Origin: Prostheceraeus crozeri
Lineage: Eukaryota > Platyhelminthes > Polycladida > Euryleptidae
Assembly (NCBI GenBank): GCA_907163375.1
Contig: CAJQUW010015408.1
Span: forward strand, 55,462 to 119,461
DNA length: 64,000 nucleotides
Direction of reading: 5' to 3'
Shown: positions 51,229-59,376 of the stretch, in pieces
Position numbering within the stretch: the stretch's first letter is position 1
Layout of the letters: each line of letters opens with the position of its first letter
Translations under genes and position numbers: made by a program
Notes under the pieces: generated by a model
Database searches by the model: none
What the model was told of the DNA's origin: nothing
What the model saw: only the letters and a program-made list of their open reading frames with translations

Positions 51229-53756
51229 AATTTTCTGTTCTTTAGTTAATTTGTGGTGAAAGAACAATCAATGTAGTATTATGCAAAGCAAAATAATTAA
51301 TCTAAAAAATAAGACAATCTGCATATGTGTGATCTGCATATCTTTTGCTAATGTCAACTCCACATTGCTATCCTTGCATGCTTTCCTCTCCTGATAATTT
51401 GTCCTTGAGAAATTCATCATGTATGCCGGATGATTGACGCTTTTCGCTTTTTTGACAAGCAGATGGTGCACTGACTCGAAGTCTATCTTGTTTTCCTTTC
51501 AGTGTTCCAAATGAGGAGAATCGAGATGTCGGTCGATGCTAAGCGGACGGCGATTTTTATTGATTCTGCATATGAGATCACAGTAGCGTTGCTGACGTTG
51601 TCACAGGAACAGTAGCCTGGCCCTAACTTACTGTTTTTTTAATGTAAACCTTGTCTTCTTCTTTGTATCTGCTGTGAGATGTCGCATGAAATAAAAGCTT
51701 TTCACCTGACTTACAGTTGTATATGAAGAGTTCGATTTCAAAACGCGATATATCCATTTTTTGAAAATTGAGCTGAGATCAGATTTTATATCATCTGAGT
51801 ACTTTCTTTCTTCTGTTGAAAGCGTGATGTCCAAATTGATTTCAATTTTCCGGAATTCGTCCTCAAAAATCGTGTTTCTGTACAAAACGCGATATCTCCA
51901 TCCTCTTCGCATTTCTGTGTTATTATTGCGGTTTCTGTAAAGCCAGTGATCTGAGTGATGATTATTTGAATTATTTGAAGACCTCTTTCTACGAAACTTC
52001 GGATAAAGTGCTACAAGGCGCCAAGTTATTGAGTTGTATGGATATATAAGCTTCAAGTCGGACTCGCGGGTGTCTGATCGATTGAGAACTCATCGTCGCG
52101 ATCTTTCCATCGAATACTTCGTTACGGAACAAAACTTCGAGAAAGTTTGTTTGTGCAAAGCCACATTCATGAAAGAGCACCACAACTAGAAAATCGTGGA
52201 GGTCCTCGAAACGTGGATGAGAAACGGCGGTGCGGCAAAAAATTAAGAATCACATTCAATCATTTCATTGTCGTGCAAGCCAATGATCGACGAGGTGCCC
52301 TTGGACGGAAAACCTTCCATCGAATGTGAATGTTATGAAAATCTATCGCATGTTTGAAGAACAAAATCATCAACAAGTGTCACATTCTTTGCACTCCAGT
52401 GTTTTCATGCATGATTTCAATCATGGTTTCGGTCATCTAGCCACTGATACATGAACTTTGGAAGGATTGAAAAAGATATTCGCAGAAAAGAAACCATTCT
52501 CTTTCCATCTGAGTACATTAATATTCTTTAAAACCATGGAACATTCCATGTTTAAGATGAAGACTAGAATGCTTTTGATTTTAGAAATGAATCGTTGGCT
52601 TACTTCACCGCAAACCGGACTTTCAAAATTAGCACCGGACGCCTAAGTTCTTCATATCGAAGGCGATATGTTGGGACAGAAAGATAGTTATTATGGAGAC
52701 TTCACGAGGCACAGAGTCTTGAGGAAGAATAAAGACTGGCGAACATTCAAATCAAAAAGCAAAGGGAAAACAAACTGTGCGTCTGAGGAAAAGAAAGCTG
52801 ATTTGTATCATCTTCTTCACGATCTTGGAGCTGAGGCTGAATTACTTTCATTTTGCGATTGTCTTGGAAGCACTTTCGTGTCAAATGATTCTTTTCATAG
52901 TGCCAATGAGTTTTAGGCACTTTTGTATTTTGAGAATCTGAGATAAAATGCATGAGTAATACTAGCATATGTTATACAGTCATACGTAAAATTTTAATTC
53001 GTACTTCGGAATAAGCTTGCTATAAAGTTTTTTGATGCATTGATAATGCTGTATGAAGTAATGTTGGTTTATGAAGTAAAATGATCTTGTCTATCATAAT
53101 ATTATTTTGCGTTTTGAAAAACCTATAAAGTCTATAAGGCCCTAAAACTTTGTATTCGAACACAAAGTAGGCGCACTTTTATTGACTACAATAATTAAGA
53201 ACAGCTTTGTAATGAAAATTCATCCGTACACTGCAGCGAATTTGATAATTTACTGTGTTTGCTTTGACCGACTTCGTATAGGGTATATTCAAAAAGGTTT
53301 CACTTGGTGCTCGCACGGCTATTGTGTGGCGATTTATGTATAGGGTTTTTATTGAACATTTATAGTTTATTCGTAATAACTTAGGATAGACCTAACTGCA
53401 ATTACCTGGTTCTATTTGTAATTGAAATTATGATGTCAACACAAATCTGGTCTACATTTGACATTCATTAATGCAATTTAGTACATTGGTGCAGAAAAAT
53501 GTCCTCACAGCTGAGAATTGCTTCATGCCATGAGGAAGTTACATGGAATCCCAGGCTAGCATATGACAATGTTTAGTGCTAATTTAGTTCGTATGGGTAT
53601 TAATAAGTCATCATCTATCCCTTTGTGTGAAAATCAAGAACTTGCTAAATAGTGCTGCACTTCAGTTTTACGATTGACACTCATTAGCTAGGATGACCAC
53701 ATAAAATACAATATGTTTAGAGCGTCGCGTTCGTACCACATAATCGTCGCTAGAAT
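51229..53756. other. Intron, with weak coding-like frames
   Basis: A minus-strand frame at 51,628-52,056 (FRKIEINLDITLSTEERKYS) and a plus-strand frame at 52,668-52,916 are protein-like in places but have no domain or splice support. They may be old transposon pieces. Nothing else seen. Confidence 0.35.
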
Positions 53757-53758
53757 TA

Positions 53759-54457
53759 TTCAGGCAGCCAGAACGAGTTTGTGCAGGGAACGAGGCCGAA
53801 AATGAGACTTTCACAGAATGATGCACACTTTATGTCTACCACGAATCTACCCGTCTGCCGAGTTCTAGTGAGTTCATCAGGACCAAAGAAAAACACATGT
53901 AAATCCAATGGGACGCAGATTGCAGTTTTTGGCTAAAATGAAATTTCCTATGTTTTCTCTGATTAAACGAAAATTACTAAGCCCAGATTCATAATTTTTG
54001 GCATGGAATGTCTTGAGGTCATTTCCTATCATGTTCATCCACCCCTGTCTATAAAGCTAAACACATTTAGATTTGGCGAGCCTTTTAATGTCGGCAAGCA
54101 CAAACATTTTGAGCAACTTTATCCACATTCAACCACATTCTCACATACATTGTGGATCAGAAGCATGATAATAGCACATGCACATCATAGGAAATGACCT
54201 GAAGGCATTCCATGTCAAAAATTATGACGCTAGACTTAATACTTTTTCAGAGAAAACAAAGAAATTTCATTTTAGCCAAAAACTGCAATCTGCGTCCCAT
54301 TGGATTTACATGTGTTTTTCTTTGATCTTGTCTGACAAGAACATGAACTCAATAGAACTAGGCAGACGTACAGATTCGTAGTAGGCATAGGTTGTACATC
54401 ATCCTGTGAAAGTCTAATTTTCGGCCTCCCTGCAGAAACTCGCTCTGGCTGCCGGAC
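53759..54457. mobile_element. Long-armed MITE, 699 bp, older copy of the 44,920 family
   Basis: Inverted arms of about 280 bp (53,759-54,040 and 54,178-54,457) with clear divergence, roughly one change in seven by eye. Right tip GGCTGCCGGAC, left tip TTCAGGCAGCC, TA on both sides. The subterminal blocks GTGCAGGGAACGAGG and GACTTTCACAG match the 44,920 element, while the inner arm sequence differs. The right arm holds a CTTGTCTGACAAG near-palindrome missing from the left arm. Confidence 0.82.
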
Positions 54458-54738
54458 TAAATGTGATTTTTCAATAATGTAATACATGAAAAGGACTCAG
54501 GAAGTCTCGTCTTTTACACTGGCCGATTTAGTTTCGCAATTCCGCCATTATTCATAATTTCAGAAATATTTCACTTACGAAGAATCAGGATGAACGATTC
54601 TTATTTGCCCAAGTACGATGGGAATAATGCCTTCCAAAGATTTTATACTTCATTATCTCAAGTGAAAAGAATTCTGTTATTCTGAGTTCTAAATATGAAG
54701 CTCGACAAATCACAAGTTTAGAAGATGAATGAAATTAC
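54458..54738. other. Intron, nothing recognised
   Basis: No supported feature. Confidence 0.4.
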
Positions 54739-54786
54739 CGGATTCTCGACAAGAACTCGGTGGAATATCAGAAGGAGAGTCCACCA
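54739..54786 (-). CDS. Host adaptor-like gene, small upstream exon
   Basis: 48-bp minus-strand exon, acceptor TTCTTTAAG and donor TCCG|GTAATT. The open frame VDSPSDIPPSSCRES ends with one base left over, which pairs exactly with the two leading bases of the exon at 50,774. The first two bases complete a codon from an exon further upstream that was not found. Confidence 0.6.
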
Positions 54787-55030
54787 CTTAAAGAACTTTA
54801 ACACTAATATTTAAGTTTCCTGAAGATAGCTTCGTGACGAAGTAAGAAATTAATTGGATTTTTTGCTGTAAAATAATGCAAGTTAACTTGGAATTCCCTT
54901 TGCATTTAAATTACTTTTCAAATGAAATTTAATAAGTGGGCATGAGAATAGTACGTTTGGCGTCAACAGTTGACCAAATGTTTCAACAAGCAATCCAAAT
55001 AAACTGCAATTTCCACTTGATGGGTTCATG
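54787..55030. other. Upstream flank of the host exon
   Basis: No supported feature. Confidence 0.35.
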
Positions 55031-55210
55031 TATTTCATTCATTCATTCATTCATGATCATTTTATTGGACCATGGCAGATAGCCGTTGGCAAGGTGAATA
55101 CAGATTGTGTAAGTGTCCGTAGTTATACAAACGCGCATAGCATTAGAACCATACAACAGATGTACAATGCAAATGTAGGAGTAAGATTACAAATTAAGCC
55201 AAAACACGGA
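55031..55210 (-). repeat. (ATTC)n microsatellite and possible LINE 3' end
   Basis: ATTC repeated about six times at 55,033-55,055. On the minus strand it follows CCAATAAAATGATCATGAATG, as in LINE 3' UTRs that end in a tetranucleotide tail. No reverse transcriptase was seen upstream, so this is tentative. Confidence 0.35.
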
Positions 55211-55551
55211 TCATGAAATTTTCAGTACAGATCGAGTAAACAAACAGGTGCACAAAAATGGGAGCAGTGGGAATGTAAAGAAACACTTAACGACTGTAGG
55301 GTGTAGGAAGCATGTAGTGTGCGGGAAGATGCGGAATGCACGTGGAAGATGATAGATATAAGATACGGAGCAGGCTTACTAACAGTCAAAAGTTAGGAAA
55401 ATCAGTCAGGCGTCGGTCACAAAGAAGGGATTTCAGATAAGATTTGAAACTTGTTAGTGAGTTAAACTGGGTAATGGAGGAGTGAGGGAGGACATTTAAG
55501 AAGATTTAAGAAAAATCTGATCTCGAATAATCGATATCTCGGCACTGTAGT

Positions 55552-55591
55552 CTCGAGATCTCGAACGCCCAAAAATGGTCGAGATCTCGAG
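55552..55591. repeat. Nested palindrome CTCGAGATCTCGA
   Basis: CTCGAGATCTCGA (55,552-55,564) and its inverse TCGAGATCTCGAG (55,579-55,591) are 14 bp apart; each arm is itself nearly palindromic. More TCTCG words lie just upstream (55,519-55,545). Confidence 0.6.
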
Positions 55592-55794
55592 ATTGAATTC
55601 ACTAACTCAACGCTTTTCGCCGGCTAAAGATATGAAAACTGAAGCATGCGCAGCGCGAGGCGCACTGTAGATAGAGATAGAGAGGTAAATGATGACGTCA
55701 CGGACGGCTGATGATCATGAAAATGTCATGAACCACAATATAGTGCAAGTCTTCATGGAAAAGTTGAGATCTTATTATGCTTCTTGGCTGACAT
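55592..55794. other. Short flank, nothing recognised
   Basis: A GC-richer patch (TGCGCAGCGCGAGGCGC) near 55,650 is the only notable feature. Confidence 0.35.
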
Positions 55795-55940
55795 GTTCAA
55801 TTCAATTTATATCGTCATGATTTTATGATTCACTAAATTTATGTTTCATTTCTTAAATCTGAATAGTAATGTGGACCCATTTACATCTTTTAAAGTTGAT
55901 TATGATATTCTGCTCCTTCAGTGGCAGGTAGCTTGTGATA
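55795..55940 (-). repeat. Second copy of the 48,035 dispersed repeat
   Basis: Matches 48,035-48,200 in order and orientation: TGATTCACTAAATTTA, TTTCATTTCTTAAATCTGA, TAGTAATGTGGACC, TTACATCTTTTAAAGTT. It is diverged by scattered changes and one short gap. Confidence 0.5.
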
Positions 55941-56069
55941 TGATCGCGCCAAAGATGAGGAAAGTTCTAGTAATTCAAGGCAAAGCAAAATTTCTTGAGA
56001 AGTGGAAGTAAAAGGCCAAGACAATATCTGAAGCGTGGAGTGAGGTGCGGTTACAGCAAAACAGCGAAT

Positions 56070-56364
56070 GCAGGTTTAATAGTTGAGAAAAGTGAAAAAA
56101 GGCTGCTTAACAAAATAATGCAGCACCGGGAGCACGTGCTTCATCGACTTCTACCACCGGAAACAACACATCGCATGAACCTCAGACTAGGCCTCATCTA
56201 CTGCGGAGAACGACCATCAATGCGATCAACGGAAAGAATTTTATCCATTGAATGATTCGTAGTGATATTACTTCTTGTTGAATTCTTATCTTCACCCGGG
56301 AATATTTGTGATCGTTATGCGTCTGTCATTTCGAAATATGGCATATTATCATTATTATTATTAA
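56070..56364 (+). mobile_element. LINE 3' fragment, same family as 419-1,383
   Basis: Plus strand KIMQHREHVLHRLLPPETTH parallels QIMNPDHILHHLLPPISS in the first LINE. The 3' UTR ends TCGAAATATGGCATATTATC followed by (ATT)n, matching TCGAAATACACGCATATTATT there. It is heavily 5' truncated. Confidence 0.6.
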
Positions 56365-56789
56365 GGCCACTATCTTATCCCAAGTGGTGTTGACAACGGC
56401 CTCTGGAATTTTGAGAAGTAATTCTGCACACCAGATTAAAAGTTCTCTCTGAATTTGTAATTCATGTGTATGCTCCCATTTGGTCTAGAATTAAATTGAA
56501 TCCAGATTGTTGGAATGGAGCCATAGAGCGATGCATTTTCGAAAAATGATTTCCTTTTCAAGGCTTATTCCACAACTTTGAATCGAAGTTGTTGACATGG
56601 TATAGAAAAGAAGCGCTTTCTATATACTTGTACCTTGAAAACGCACTGCCATTCATTATGCAAGACCCCAACCCAAACACAGAAATTCGGGGTCTCATGA
56701 AATCAAGAAATGACTGAGAAATCGTATTTATCAACTGATCAGGTGAGACAGATTCATTTATTTATTTGAACGCAGTGGGTTATAGTACG
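56365..56789. other. Intergenic, nothing recognised
   Basis: No supported feature. Confidence 0.4.
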
Positions 56790-57085
56790 TGAGTTTACAT
56801 TCGGTGCAAGTGTGTGTTAGTGTTATTCCGGAGTTAACTTCGGGATAAGTGTAAACGTAACCCCGGACATGAGCTCGGGTTGAGTTGACACTTACACCGG
56901 GATTAAGAACGGAGTAAACACTGACTCCGGTGCAAGTGCAAGTGTAACCCTGGAGTTAACTCCGGTGCAAGTGTAAATGCTACCCTAACACCGAATATAA
57001 ACTTAGGTCGAGTAAACACTTAGCTATACAGTAAACTCTATAGTTAACCCCGGAGTAAGTAAACTCCCGGTGTAGAGTTAGCCTG
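56790..57085. repeat. Degenerate array of CCGGAGTTAAC-like words
   Basis: Irregular repeats of CCGG(A/T)G(T/C)AA and GTGTAAAC, including the palindrome GGAGTTAACTCC, at about 20-45 bp spacing. Words occur on both strands. It looks like a worn satellite or the inside of a foldback element. Confidence 0.5.
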
Positions 57086-57763
57086 AACTGAAGGAATCGA
57101 ACTCTTTTTCAATTACAAAGTTTGCGACAACCGTTGTATTTTACAGCAGGATAAAAATCCTAAAATTCAAGTCCCTTGCCGAATTATGTGAAAATACACA
57201 TTTCCACCATCAAATCGCGCTGCTACATCGGACCATGCAAAAGTTAGCTCCTGGAGGATAACTGCTTGTCGAGTTCATGTCTGGTGTAAAGTGTTAAATT
57301 CTGCGTACTGATCCGGTTTTAATCATAGAGTAAGTACTTGCTCTATGATTTTAATGAAATTTTTCTCATTGGGCTGCACAAACGTGTACATGTCAACATA
57401 ATGAAATTATAAAGCGCTATCAGATCATATTTCACAACCACCAATATCTCATAAATTGATAGATTTTCAACAAAACTACCTTTGCATGGTGAATACATAA
57501 ATTGGGATTTTCATTGATTCTCTATGGAAGAAACTCTCAATATTAGAGAAAGTTTGTACAACTTTAAATCGTACCTTTATGTGATGTGACATGATTTCTG
57601 ATGAATTTCTTGAACCCTTGTTAATATTTCTTATCTGAAATGATGAAATCGAAAATTCATTAAACCTTGATTCTTTGAGAAATACTCCAGGCAATCAAGG
57701 AGCTCGACTTACAAAAATTCAGAAATAGGTCAGTAGTTATATTTTTGATCTGCCGGCTTCACT
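57086..57763. other. Intergenic, nothing recognised
   Basis: A short hairpin (ATCATAGAGTAAGTACTTGC with CTCTATGAT) lies near 57,325-57,350. Otherwise nothing. Confidence 0.35.
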
Positions 57764-57935
57764 TTCCCATACCCCATGTCCCATACTCCCATAGTCCCAT
57801 GTCCCATACTCCCATGTCACATACTCCCATGTCCCATACTCCCATGTCACATACTCCCATGTCACATGTCCCATGTCGCATAGCCCATGACCCATACTCC
57901 CATGTCACATAATCCCATGTCGCATAATACAGAGA
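57764..57935. repeat. Minisatellite, about 16-bp unit
   Basis: Around ten tandem units of CCCATGTCCCATACT and CCCATGTCACATACT. It lies just outside the first gene of the second Polinton-related element. Confidence 0.85.
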
Positions 57936-57975
57936 TGGGACCTGTGATAGATGATGAGTGATCATTCGTTGATGT

Positions 57976-58020
57976 GATTGGTCGATTAGAGTCATTGCGC
58001 AATCAACTGTATATATAAAT
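57976..58020 (+). promoter_or_regulatory. Promoter: inverted CCAAT and TATA box
   Basis: GATTGG at 57,976-57,981 (CCAATC on the minus strand) and TATATATAAAT at 58,010-58,020, about 85 bp before the ATG at 58,103. Confidence 0.5.
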
Positions 58021-58102
58021 ATGTCATCTACTCCAATATGTGTACATAACACTCCCAGTATCTGTGTTGGCTACTCGTACATTACCTCCATTTGAATTCG
58101 CC

Positions 58103-58381
58103 ATGTCTTCATCACCCATGTCCGTGCCATGCAAGAACGTACCATTAGCACCAAGAAAGAAGACGAGAATGGAGAGAGCAGCATTGACAGCAGAAGCGGG
58201 CGCATGTCCGAAGGTGCCTAGTGCACCGAAGAAGGTGATCCCACTGAAGTTCCCGGTAGAAGACGGTGAGGCCACCAGGCCAATAAGTTACACTCCTGAG
58301 TGTCCCAATGCTCCATTGAAGAGAGAGCGCCCTATACCAATGTGCTCTCTGAGCAATGTTCGGAAACTGAAATTTGATTAA
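58103..58381 (+). CDS. RKL-box protein (relative of the 25,868 N-terminus)
   Basis: 93 residues from the ATG at 58,103. It is proline/lysine-rich with several APK/APR repeats (VPLAPRKKTR, VPSAPKKVIP) and ends CPNAPLKRERPIP, then SLSNVRKLKFD. That end parallels NAPTKGKVEK, then RLDNIRKLSL in the first element's 148-residue protein, which continues into a WYTP domain; this one stops. It has its own TATA promoter and is followed closely by poly(A)-like AATAAATATATT. Convergent with the next gene. Function unknown. Confidence 0.6.
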   Translation: MSSSPMSVPCKNVPLAPRKKTRMERAALTAEAGACPKVPSAPKKVIPLKFPVEDGEATRPISYTPECPNAPLKRERPIPMCSLSNVRKLKFD

Positions 58382-58451
58382 TAAATATATTTATTCAAAA
58401 CTCATGTTGTATTTTATCTGTTTACATGAAAAAGGACAGGATGTATCATAA

Positions 58452-58724
58452 TCATTTATTACAGTTTCTTCTTTTTACATTAGTTAAATAGTCAAGGCGC
58501 TTTATTGCTTCGTCTCTCACTATGTGGATATAGTCCCATTCGTAAATGTTCCTTGGTTGCGATGATGGAGTATACCACTTTATGATCTGCTCCAATTCTT
58601 TCACATCAGTAACTGTTTTCACGTAATTTGCATCATATTGCAAATATTTGGCTCTGACATATTTTGTCAGAATACTTTCATCAAAAACTGCATTGACACA
58701 CTCTATTTGATCCAAATTCTCCAT
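58452..58724 (-). CDS. WYTP-domain protein (relative of the 25,868 C-terminus)
   Basis: 90 residues from the ATG at 58,724. RAKYLQYDANYVKTV, IIKWYTPSSQPRNIYEWDYI and IKRL align with the second half of the first element's 148-residue protein (WKYLQCDTDD, LWEWYTPNSQPR, EWEHI). Here it is a separate minus-strand gene convergent with its former partner. A GA-rich microsatellite (58,737-58,769) lies immediately upstream of the ATG, within the leader. Confidence 0.68.
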   Translation of the reverse strand: MENLDQIECVNAVFDESILTKYVRAKYLQYDANYVKTVTDVKELEQIIKWYTPSSQPRNIYEWDYIHIVRDEAIKRLDYLTNVKRRNCNK

Positions 58725-58736
58725 GTATGAGATTTC

Positions 58737-58769
58737 GAGAAAGAGAAAAAGAGAGAGAGAGAGAGAGAT
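58737..58769. repeat. (GA)n microsatellite
   Basis: About ten GA units plus flanking GAAA words, in the 5' leader of the minus-strand gene ending at 58,724. Confidence 0.85.
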
Positions 58770-58875
58770 GTAAATGCAAAGGTTATAATGCAATGAAATG
58801 ATTTGCTCACCTGTTTTATATCCGCTCTAGACAATGAAAATTGATTTATTGATAAAAAGCATTGTTTTATATCAG

Positions 58876-58906
58876 CCAATGAGAGTGATTCTCCTCGATA
58901 TATAAG
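58876..58906 (+). promoter_or_regulatory. Promoter: CCAATGAG and TATA box
   Basis: CCAATGAGAGTGA at 58,876 and TATATAAG at 58,899-58,906, close in words and spacing to CCAATGAGAATCA and TATATAAATA in the first element at 9,459-9,489. About 50 bp before the ATG at 58,954. Confidence 0.7.
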
Positions 58907-58953
58907 TTAACAACCCTTCTTATGACTTGTAACCTGCACTGACACATGAAAAG

Positions 58954-59181
58954 ATGTTTTGCATAGTGCATCGCTGCTCGCTTTGTAATAAAGCACACAA
59001 AGGGTTCAAACGATCGTCATCTAGTCAGTATAACCTGTGTCCATCCTGTTTCTCTGAAATGTGCATGTGTCAGAAAATGCAATACGAACGTGAAAATATG
59101 ATGCATCGACCATATTATGCAATCTGTCGAAAAATTGCAATCAGAAAATTGAATCAAATCAATTTCTATGTTATCATATGA
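58954..59181 (+). CDS. Small zinc protein (CxxC-FKR-CxxCF-CxC)
   Basis: 75 residues. CSLCNKAHKGFKRSSSS, then NLCPSCFSEMCMCQ gives four metal-binding positions in the same order and with the same FKR and CF landmarks as the 11,598 gene of the first element. The rest is basic and ends hydrophobic. A RING or treble-clef-like fold is likely. The early-type promoter (CCAATGAG, TATA) sits directly upstream. Confidence 0.6.
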   Translation: MFCIVHRCSLCNKAHKGFKRSSSSQYNLCPSCFSEMCMCQKMQYERENMMHRPYYAICRKIAIRKLNQINFYVII

Positions 59182-59376
59182 AGAGACGCTGAAATAAGCA
59201 CATGTTGAATTTGTTTATTTGATTGAAATATAGTATACTTTAATAACATGCATTTTTTTTATTTTGTGGTAACTCAGGGAAATGAGATCAAACAGAATGT
59301 GAAAATCCTCACAGCATAGTTGTACTTGAATTAATACCTTTAAGCATAACTTTAGCAATAGTCGAAAGTTAATGCG

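Noticed and set aside
57759-58052. Minus-strand frame with repeated 'WDMGVCDMG' peptides
   Set aside because: Produced by the 16-bp minisatellite; not a protein.
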